The notes under the pieces: generated by a model | Database searches by the model: none | Seen by the model: only the letters and a program-made list of their open reading frames with translations | What the model was told of the DNA's origin: nothing | Shown: positions 15,711-23,400 of the stretch, piece after piece | Position numbering within the stretch: position 1 is the stretch's first letter | Layout of the letters: every line of letters starts with the position of its first letter | DNA from: Pyrinomonadaceae bacterium | GTDB taxonomy: Bacteria; Acidobacteriota; Blastocatellia; Pyrinomonadales; Pyrinomonadaceae | Reading direction: 5' to 3' | DNA: 37,504 nucleotides | NCBI GenBank assembly: GCA_021228405.1 | Contig: JAJQRF010000018.1 | Location: 1 to 37,504 of the forward strand | Position numbers and translations under genes: made by a program

Positions 15711-18041
15711 ATGAAACAACTTTTTATGTTGACGATTTTACTTATTTCCGCTGTTTCGATCTCGGCACAGCTTCCACAGTTGATCGACCGCGAAGTTTTC
15801 TTCGGCAATCCCGAATATGCCGGAGCGCAGATTTCGCCCGACGGCAAATATATCTCGTTCGTCAAACCGTATAAAGGCACAATGAACGTCTGGGTCAAGG
15901 AAACAAGCGCGGCTTTCGATACGGCAAAACCTTTGACCGCCGATCTGTCGCGTCCCGTCCGCAATTATTTCTGGTCGCGTGACGGCAGATATATTCTGTT
16001 CGTTCAGGACAAAGGCGGCGACGAAAATTTCAACGTTTACGCCGTTAACCCGGCGGACAAACCCGCCGCCGGACAGGATGTTCCGACGGCACGCAACCTG
16101 ACCGACGCAAAAGGCATTCGCGCCATCATTCAAGCCGTTCCCGAATCCGATCCCGATACAATTTACGTCGGCATCAACGACCGCGACAAGGCTTGGCACG
16201 ATCTTTACAAAGTAAAAATCTCGACGGGCGAACGCACTTTGATAAATGAAAACAAAGACCGTTATCAAGGGATGATCTTCGACAATAAAGACAAGCTGCG
16301 GCTCGCGGTTCGTTCGGCGCAAAACGGCGATACCGAAATCCTGAAGATCGGCGCGGACGGCAAAGCGACGAAAATCTATTCGTGCAACAGTTTTGAAAGT
16401 TGTGCGCCGATTCGTTTTCATAAGGATAACAAGCGCGTTTACCTGCGCTCGAACAAAGGCGATGCCGACCTGATCGGACTTTATTTAATGGATGCGGAAA
16501 CGGGTGCGGTCGAACTTGTCGAAAACGATCCGATGAAAAAGGTCGATCTTTCCGACGTTTCCTTTTCGGATGTCAGCAAAGAATTGATTCTGACTTCTTA
16601 CGAAGACGACCGCGAAAAGATTTACTGGAAGGATAAAAAATACGAAAAAATCTATAACCGCATCAAAGAGCGGCTCGGCGACCGCGAAATTGCGCTCGGT
16701 TCGAGCACGAAGGACGAAAAGAAATTTATTATTACCACTTACAGCGACGTTGACCCCGGCACGGTTTGGTTTCACGACACGGAAACGGGAAATCTTTCGA
16801 CGCTTTACCAGGTGCGCGAAAAGTTAGACCGCAAAGCACTCGCACCGATGAAAGCCGTTCGTTACAAATCTTCGGACGGATTGGAAATTCCCGCTTATCT
16901 GACCTTGCCGAAAGGCGTGGAAGCGAAAAATCTGCCGACGATCGTCGTTCCGCACGGCGGACCGTGGGGACGCGACAGTTGGGGCTACAGCGGAATGGCG
17001 CAATTTCTCGCCAATCGCGGCTATGCGGTTCTGCAACCGAACTTCCGCGCTTCGACGGGTTACGGAAAGAGATTCCTGAACGCGGGAAATAACGAATGGG
17101 GACAGAAAATGCAGGACGACATTACGTGGGGCGTGAAATATCTGGTCGATCAGGGCATTTCAGACCCGAAACGCGTCGGAATTATGGGCGGAAGCTACGG
17201 CGGTTATGCGACGCTCGCGGGCGTGGCGTTCACGCCTGATACTTATGCGGCGGGCGTGGCGATCGTTGCGCCGTCGAATCTGCAAACTCTGCTCGAAGCG
17301 ATTCCGCCTTATTGGGAAGCGATTCGGACGGTGTTTTATAAACGGATGGGCGACCCGAACACGCCCGAAGGATTGGCGCAGATGAAACGCCAGTCGCCGC
17401 TTTATTCGGCTGATAAGATCAAAACGCCGCTGATGGTCGTGCAGGGTGCAAACGATCCGCGTGTCAATAAATATGAATCAGACCAGATCGTTTACGCGCT
17501 CAATCAGCGAAATTATCCGGTCGAATATATCGTTGCGCCGGATGAAGGTCACGGTTTTGCGCGTCCCGTCAACAATATGGCGATGTATGCAGCGGCGGAA
17601 AAATTCCTCGCCAAACATCTCGGCGGACGTTTTCAGGAATCGATGACACCCGAAGTCGCCACGCGTTTGAAGGAAATCACGGTCGATCCGAAATCCGTCA
17701 CGCTTAAGAAAACCGCCGATATGTCAGCCGCGCCTGCCGTCAACGTGTCGGGCAAATGGAATATGTCAGCCGACGCGGGCGGTCAGATGATCGAAATTGC
17801 GATCGATCTAAAACAGGACGGCGCGAAATTTACGGGAACGCTTTCCTCGATGCTTGGCGGCGGAACGATCGAACAAGGCGTTATCGGCGGAAGCAATTTT
17901 ACGGGAGTTGCGATCGTCGACGTTCAGGGACAACAGATGCAGTTGAAAATGCAAGGCAAAATGGAAGGTGAGAAAATGGTCGGAACGCTCACCGGTCCGG
18001 GCATTCCCGAAGTTTCGTTTACGGCAACAAGGGTGAAATAA
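15711..18041 (+). CDS. Secreted S9-family prolyl oligopeptidase-like peptidase with extra C-terminal beta domain
   Basis: 776 aa. It has a signal peptide (1-19). A beta-propeller (about 25-395) opens with PEYAGAQISPDGKYISFV, then comes the alpha/beta-hydrolase domain. The nucleophile elbow GGSYGGYA has Ser495, the acid is Asp582 in GANDPRVN, and the base is His614 in DEGHGF. GGPWGRDSWGY forms the oxyanion region. It should cleave short peptides in the periplasm or outside the cell. After the catalytic domain, about 115 residues (660-776, VSGKWNMSADAGG to FTATRVK) form a Gly/Thr-rich beta domain that classical S9 peptidases lack. A Shine-Dalgarno AAGGAA precedes the ATG. It is followed by a strong terminator at 18064. 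Confidence 0.93.
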   Translation: MKQLFMLTILLISAVSISAQLPQLIDREVFFGNPEYAGAQISPDGKYISFVKPYKGTMNVWVKETSAAFDTAKPLTADLSRPVRNYFWSRDGRYILFVQDKGGDENFNVYAVNPADKPAAGQDVPTARNLTDAKGIRAIIQAVPESDPDTIYVGINDRDKAWHDLYKVKISTGERTLINENKDRYQGMIFDNKDKLRLAVRSAQNGDTEILKIGADGKATKIYSCNSFESCAPIRFHKDNKRVYLRSNKGDADLIGLYLMDAETGAVELVENDPMKKVDLSDVSFSDVSKELILTSYEDDREKIYWKDKKYEKIYNRIKERLGDREIALGSSTKDEKKFIITTYSDVDPGTVWFHDTETGNLSTLYQVREKLDRKALAPMKAVRYKSSDGLEIPAYLTLPKGVEAKNLPTIVVPHGGPWGRDSWGYSGMAQFLANRGYAVLQPNFRASTGYGKRFLNAGNNEWGQKMQDDITWGVKYLVDQGISDPKRVGIMGGSYGGYATLAGVAFTPDTYAAGVAIVAPSNLQTLLEAIPPYWEAIRTVFYKRMGDPNTPEGLAQMKRQSPLYSADKIKTPLMVVQGANDPRVNKYESDQIVYALNQRNYPVEYIVAPDEGHGFARPVNNMAMYAAAEKFLAKHLGGRFQESMTPEVATRLKEITVDPKSVTLKKTADMSAAPAVNVSGKWNMSADAGGQMIEIAIDLKQDGAKFTGTLSSMLGGGTIEQGVIGGSNFTGVAIVDVQGQQMQLKMQGKMEGEKMVGTLTGPGIPEVSFTATRVK

Positions 18042-18063
18042 TTTCATAACTTAAAAAGAAGAA

Positions 18064-18106
18064 AAAAGACCGGAGTCCCGTCTTCAGAAGGGGCTCCGGT
18101 CTTTTT
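18064..18106 (+). terminator. Rho-independent terminator of the S9 peptidase gene
   Basis: AAAGACCGGAG (18065-18075) pairs with CTCCGGTCTTT (18094-18104) and is followed by further T residues. The loop region is CCCGTCTTCAGAAGGG-like and can extend the stem. It begins about 23 nt after the stop codon. Confidence 0.92.
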
Positions 18107-18161
18107 GACGTAAACGGAAGTCTGCGCGTAAGCAAAGATTTCTGTCAGACTCTAACCAAAA

Positions 18162-18416
18162 TCACCTGCGACAGACCTAAAATCATCTGCGATACTCTTA
18201 AACTCATCTGCGACAGACATAAAATCACCTGCGATACTCTTAAACTCATCTCCGATATGCTTAAACTCATTTGCGATACTCTTAAACTCATCTGCGACAG
18301 ACCTAAACTCATTTGCGACAAAGCCTGTCGCAGATGATTTTGGCTCCGTCGCAAATGAGTTTGGTTCCGTCGCAGATGAGTTTGGCTCCGTCGCAGATGA
18401 TTTTAGGTCTGTCGCA
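18162..18416. repeat. 21-bp tandem repeat array that switches orientation (inverted array)
   Basis: Seven full 21-bp units plus a partial eighth run left to right from 18162 to 18320 (consensus near TCATCTGCGACAGACCTAAAC, with an alternate GATACTCTTAAAC tail). After a 5-nt spacer (AAGCC, 18321-18325) the same unit continues in the opposite orientation to 18416, three full and two partial units (TTTGGCTCCGTCGCAGATGA type). Either strand would encode a heptapeptide period (S-Q-M-S-L). The array abuts the 3' end of the ChaN-like gene at 18424. I treat it as non-coding. Confidence 0.85.
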
Positions 18417-18423
18417 CTCGGTT

Positions 18424-19323
18424 TTATCGTTTCGAGCGTGGTTGTTTGGTATCGGTCAGGATGACGAAATCGCCCAGGTTAGTGTGTTTTTCCTTATTGA
18501 AGGTTTTGAAATCTTCTTCATAGCGCATCGTGACGACGAGGGCTTTGGTTTTCGGGCGATACTTTAGCAGATGTTCGACCGTTCCGAGCCGGTTTTCGGT
18601 GTGAAATGCACCGTTCAGATGCACGACGAGCGCGTTTTTGTTTTTCTTCAGATTTTGCGAAATCCAATAAGCCATCGAAGCGTCCCAGAGCGATTGCGAG
18701 CTTAAAATATTATCCAATCCCATCATCGCTTCCGCGCTCGAACCCATCAGGGCTTTGAATTTTTTGGTGTAGGCTTCGGACGCTTCGGCATATGGAAGCG
18801 GCGGCAGAAATGCCTTTGCTTCTTTGGAAAGTGCGTCGAGCGATTGGCGACCGCCGCGCGAAACCATATTGACATAACGGCGCGGCGCGTTGGCGGCGAT
18901 CACTTCGAGTTTTCTCTCTTTCGCAAGCTCGACCAGCGGGCGATAATCCGTTTTGTAATTTCCCCACGGTCGGCTGTCGTCCATAAATTTCTTCTCGGTA
19001 ATAAGTCCTTGCAGATATTCGTCCAAAACGATCTGATTGTCGCGCTCGACCATTTCGAGCGAAAGCGCGACTTTGTGGTTCGCATTATATTTTTCGTAGA
19101 TCGTCTTAAAGATTTGAAACTGCAAAGCGTGTGCAACCGAATCGTCGTGCTGTTCGCCGAGAAAGACGGCTTCGTTTTGCCCGGCGGCTTCGATAATTTT
19201 GTTCAGATCGACGGCGTTTCCCTGCGCGTCAAAAACGCGATAAGTTTCTTCGGAAGCATTTTGCTGGGCAAAAATAGTTACGGACATCATTAAAATAATT
19301 GCGGCAAGTAAAATTTTATTCAT
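18424..19323 (-). CDS. ChaN family (haem-binding uptake, Tiki-superfamily-like) exported protein
   Basis: 299 aa from the ATG at 19323; an in-frame GTG at 19329 is the alternative start. Signal peptide (residues 1-19, ILMMSVTIFAQ). The ChaN/DUF399 pattern is clear: AVFLGEQHDDSVAHALQ near the N-terminus, VALSLEMVERDNQIVLDEYL, and the late conserved VVHLNGAFHTENRLGT. Family members bind haem or have a metalloprotease-like fold; GEQHD and HLNGAFH are the motifs to look at. No lipobox cysteine is evident, so it is probably periplasmic rather than a lipoprotein. The terminus reads KQPRSKR, then the 21-bp array begins 8 nt beyond the stop. Confidence 0.9.
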   Translation of the reverse strand: MNKILLAAIILMMSVTIFAQQNASEETYRVFDAQGNAVDLNKIIEAAGQNEAVFLGEQHDDSVAHALQFQIFKTIYEKYNANHKVALSLEMVERDNQIVLDEYLQGLITEKKFMDDSRPWGNYKTDYRPLVELAKERKLEVIAANAPRRYVNMVSRGGRQSLDALSKEAKAFLPPLPYAEASEAYTKKFKALMGSSAEAMMGLDNILSSQSLWDASMAYWISQNLKKNKNALVVHLNGAFHTENRLGTVEHLLKYRPKTKALVVTMRYEEDFKTFNKEKHTNLGDFVILTDTKQPRSKR

Positions 19324-19329
19324 AAACAC

Positions 19330-19631
19330 GGAAAAAAGATTTAATGCAAAAAGGATAACACATATTTTCGGTTGAGTTTAGCAGTAAAACCCGCTTTGAG
19401 TCACGCTTTCGAGCGGATAACCGCAACCGAAATTCCCTCCAAAAATGAAACACTTATCGCCCGTAAAACTCAGAGAAAACTTTCCCGCCGCTTTGCTACT
19501 GTTTCGATTACAGACAGCTTGCAATATTTTGTGTCTTGAATCCGCGCAACCCGAAATCTATTAAATTATATATATTTCCACGCATTTCGATTTCCTCAAT
19601 TAACAAAAGACTTTAACGTTTTTGCCCGTTT
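19330..19631. other. Gene-free stretch upstream of the sigma-54 promoter
   Basis: About 300 bp with no credible coding frame. It lies between the ChaN-like start and the sigma-54-type promoter, where an enhancer-binding-protein site would be expected. An imperfect inverted pair CCGCTTT...CGAGCGG (about 19391-19416) is the only structure I noted. Confidence 0.4.
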
Positions 19632-19648
19632 TTGGCACGTTCGTTGCT
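19632..19648 (+). promoter_or_regulatory. Sigma-54 (RpoN) promoter of the CsbD/YflT-type stress gene
   Basis: TTGGCACGTTCGTTGCT matches the -24/-12 consensus TTGGCACG-N4-TTGCT at every defined base. GG is at 19634-19635 and GC at 19646-19647, the required 10-nt spacing. It lies 56 nt upstream of the ATG at 19704, on the correct strand. Confidence 0.85.
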
Positions 19649-19703
19649 CTATGGCTCGATATGCTTTACGGCAAATAAAATTCAGATTAGGAGAAATTGA
19701 GTT

Positions 19704-20372
19704 ATGAACAACGAAGGAAGAGGAACAGTTCGTGAAGAGGCTTCGGCTCTCGGCGACAGAATCGAAGGAAATGTTAAAGACGCTTACGGTTCGGTGACGG
19801 GCAACACTGCCGTCGAACGCGAAGGCGAAATTCAGGCGAATGACGGCGCAATCCGCCAATCGCAAAATCAGATGCTGACGGGTCTTTTCCGCGACCGCGA
19901 CAGTGCAGACAGAGCTTATAAATCGGTTCGTGATCGTGGCTATACCGACGATGATGTAAATTTATTGATGTCGGATCAAACGCGTGATACCTGGTTTGAC
20001 GGCGATGATTCGACCGAACTCGGCTCGAAAGCCCTCGAAGGCGCAGGTGCAGGTTCGGCAATCGGCGGAACGCTCGGCGCAATCATCGGCGGAATTGCCG
20101 CTATCGGAACAAATGTGATTCTTCCCGGTCTGGGATTGATCGTTGCAGGTCCGATCGCCGCGGCTCTTGCAGGCGCGGGCGCAGGCGGTTTGACGGGCGG
20201 ATTGGTCGGTGCATTGATCGGTTCGGGAATTCCCGAGGAACGCGCGAAACTCTATGACGAAGGTGTTCGCAACGGCGGTGCAGTGATCGGTGTTAATCCG
20301 CGCACTCCCGAAGATGCCGAATACTTTGAAAACGAATGGCGCAACTACAAAGGCGAACATATCTATCGTTAA
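19704..20372 (+). CDS. CsbD-like / YflT-type general stress protein with glycine-zipper segment
   Basis: 222 aa. Residues 10-55 resemble CsbD-like proteins (GDRIEGNVKDAYGSVTGN, VEREGEIQANDGAIRQ). Residues 58-100 match the N-terminal part of heat-induced YflT/GS17M proteins (LTGLFRDRDSADRAYKSVRDRGYTDDDVNLLMS). Residues 111-176 are a Gly/Ala-rich, glycine-zipper-like hydrophobic stretch (GAGAGSAIGGTLGAIIGG, ALAGAGAGGLTGGLVGALIGSG), and the end (177-222) returns to a YflT-like fold (EERAKLYDEGVRNGGAVIGV). A stress role is inferred from these families; molecular function is unknown. A Shine-Dalgarno AGGAG lies 10 nt before the ATG. Expression should need RpoN and an activator. A terminator follows at 20411. 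Confidence 0.85.
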   Translation: MNNEGRGTVREEASALGDRIEGNVKDAYGSVTGNTAVEREGEIQANDGAIRQSQNQMLTGLFRDRDSADRAYKSVRDRGYTDDDVNLLMSDQTRDTWFDGDDSTELGSKALEGAGAGSAIGGTLGAIIGGIAAIGTNVILPGLGLIVAGPIAAALAGAGAGGLTGGLVGALIGSGIPEERAKLYDEGVRNGGAVIGVNPRTPEDAEYFENEWRNYKGEHIYR

Positions 20373-20410
20373 TTTTGATTTAGATTTTCATTTTTTTTAG
20401 ACTCCACTAA

Positions 20411-20446
20411 AAAACTCCGCTTAGAAATTTCCAAGCGGAGTTTTTG
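20411..20446. terminator. Bidirectional rho-independent terminator
   Basis: Perfect 12-bp stem AAAACTCCGCTT (20411-20422) / AAGCGGAGTTTT (20433-20444) with a 10-nt loop, T-rich on the right and A-rich on the left. It lies between the convergent stress gene and the 1503-aa gene and can stop transcription from both sides. Confidence 0.92.
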
Positions 20447-20479
20447 TCTTATGAAACGAAATCAATTCGTTTCAGCCCA

Positions 20480-23400
20480 TTATTGATTTTCACTAACGAA
20501 ATTCAGATCGGTAACATTCGATTCCAGACTGACAACACGTGTCGGCGTAGTAAACACATAACGTTTCGATTCGATCGTCACGATATATGTCTGTCCGACC
20601 GCCAGATTGTCAAAGGTAAAGATACCGAACGAACCCGTCTTAACGGTGATCGGTGCGGGCAGATTTCCGCCTGAAAGCGTAACCGCCGCATTGCGGATTC
20701 CGTTACCTTCAAACGTCGTAACCTTACCGCTGATGCTGGCAGGTGCCGAAGCCGGAGCGTAGAATTCATCCGCGCCGATGTCAACCTGAACGACGAGCGC
20801 ATCGGTCGGATTCGGACGCAGTTGATTGTCTTTATCGACCGTGATTCCGGCGATCGGGATTCCGATGTTTCTGACCGGGCTGGTCGGCTGTAGACGCAGA
20901 TTATCGAGCGGATTCAGGAACAGCGGATCGACATCGACCGAGTTTGCATCGTCCGAAACGACTGTCCGCCAAACACCGATGGTCGGTGAATCGGTTCCCG
21001 CCGAAATCGCCAGCGAACCTGTGCGGAAGAATCCGGGATTCACACCCGCACTGTAAAAGTCATTGTAATCCGAATCCAGATTTACGAAGGTCGTCGTAAC
21101 CATTCCGATCGAATAACTTTCAGCCGCCGTGCCGCCGCTTCCGGGATCGAGCGTATTGAAGAAAACGTTATTTTTCAGCTCAACCGTTGGATCCGTTCCC
21201 GTGATCGCAATGCCGTATGAAGGCATTTGGGTAAGAGTCGTGCCGCGGTTTCCGGTCAAAGCAACAGAGTTGTAAATCACTCTGGTGTTTGAACCGGTTG
21301 CGCCGATAACGAAAATTCCGACCGGAAAATCGGGCGAAGTCGAGTTTGCAATCACTCCTGCGATCTCGTTATTGGAAATGATATTTGCTCCCGTCGTTCC
21401 GCCTGCGACCGTAATTCCTGCTGCCGAAAATCCTGACGCGGAATTGCTGTTCACGCCGACAATGCGGTTGCGGGTCACGGTCGAGTTGGTGATGCCGCCG
21501 CTTGTTACGGTGGTCGTATCAACACCCTGTGTTCCGACACCGATTCCGATTACGTCGGCAGATTCGTTTGAATCGAGTCCCGAAATATAGTTTTCGGAAA
21601 TTTCCATACCGTCCTGATTGAACGTCAAGATACCGACACGGCGAATGCGGTTCGTGGTCGCTCCGGTCATATCGTTTTCGGTAATGACCGTTCCCGTTCC
21701 GGGTGTTGCCGCAGCGACACCGGCGGCGTAAATTCCGATGATTGACCTTCTGAAAGAGCAATTCTGAATTCTCGTACCGTTGTTATTAACGGTTGCTACC
21801 GTTCCCGGAGTTGCTCCGCCGACCGAGATTCCACCAAGCGTCGTCGTCGGGTCTTGTCCGACAATATTTACGTTTTGAATCGTATTGTTCAATGCCCCGT
21901 TCGTTCCCGATTGAATCGCAATAACCCACGATGCCGTTCCGGTATTCGTATTTTGAATGGTCAATTGGCGAGTTGCCGGATTTCCGCCGACGAGATTATC
22001 CGCCAACGTTGCCGTCGTCGAACCGTCGATGCGAACACCGTCGGCACCGTTGATCTTGATTAACGCGCCGTTGATGCTTCCCGAAATCGTGCGCGGTGCG
22101 CCGCTCGGTTTGATGAAAACGGTAAAGCCGCCCGGAATTTCATTAAGTGCGACTGCACCCGTTTCCGCCAACAGATCGGATGTAATATTGATCGTCAGAT
22201 TTGAAGTTGCCCCCAAATTATTGATCGTATCGAACACTCCGCCCGGATTGGTCAATGACGTGAAGTTTCCGCCCGCGCCGAGCGTATATGTGCCCGAAAG
22301 CGGATTCAGAATATTTAACGTTCCCGCAATCTCATTATTTCCGGGAACAGTGTCGCCGACCAGTTCCGCAGTTGCTTTGATCGTGTAACTTCCCGCAACG
22401 CCGATCGAAGTTGACGGGAACGATACATTCACCGTAACTCCCGTCGCAATCGTCGGAATCACTGCCGTGTTGTTATAAAGAACCGTCGAACAACCTGCGT
22501 CGGCGCAAATTCTGTAACGAACCGTCACGTTGGTTTGCGTCGCAATTCCGTTGTTCGTAAACGAAGCCTGCGGCGTGAAAATCGATCCGACAAGTTTTGA
22601 ACCGCCGTTTGCGGGGTCGATAAACGCCGTTGCTTGAATATCATTCGTGACAGGCGGAATTCCATCGCGTTCGTCCGCGCCGATGTCGAACAAAGCATTA
22701 AGACCGGGACGCGAGTCGCCGTCAAAGTCATTTGCAATGCCCAAATTTGCCGCTTGATCGATGGCGGGCGAACCGACTTGCAAATGCAGATCGGTATTGG
22801 AAACGAACAACGGATTGGCTTGAATACTGTTCGCATCCTGCCCGACCGCCGCTTGCCAACCAGCCAAAGTGCTGAAATCAAGACTGTTAAAGAAGCCTAA
22901 AATACCGCCCGTTCCGTTGGCGAAATAGACGTTGTTATTGATCGTCAAACCCGTCGGATTTGCCGCCGTTCCGTTTATTTTGATGGCATAGTTTGAGCCG
23001 GTCGCTCCGGCATTACTTCGCCCGTTAAAGAAAATATTGTTGCGGAAACTGCGTGTGTTGACAGTCTGTGTTCCGTTAAAGGCATACGAAGCACCCGTTC
23101 CTGCCGTCGGACTTCCGCCGATGTAAATACTGTTATTTACGAAAGTGTCCGTTCCCAGAGCACCGTTGAAACCGTTGATGCCCGTCGTCGAACTGTTGGT
23201 CGGAGTTCCGCCGAGTGCGTTCGTGATCTCCGTGCCGAGAATAATCATATTGTTTCGGTAAACGGTCGTTCCGCCGCCGACTCTGATTCCGTTGACTTCG
23301 GCAGTTGCACTGTTTGTCGCCGAACTGAAAAAGCCGATAAAGTTTCGCTCGACGACATTTGCCGTCCCGCCCGTAAACTGAATACCCGTAACAATCGATG

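Noticed and set aside
18162-18416. CRISPR array
   Set aside because: Units are contiguous 21-mers without spacers and the array inverts; no cas gene is present.
18145-18567. Two heptapeptide-repeat frames (SQMSLRV on minus, SQMSLAP on plus)
   Set aside because: Both derive from the same 21-bp DNA unit read on opposite strands, have no ribosome site or partner domain, and one runs into a real gene antisense.
21957-22388. Plus-strand Pro/Val-rich frames inside the 1503-aa gene (21285-24752 region)
   Set aside because: Antisense shadows of a Thr/Asn/Gly-rich repeat protein; none has a ribosome site or recognised domain.
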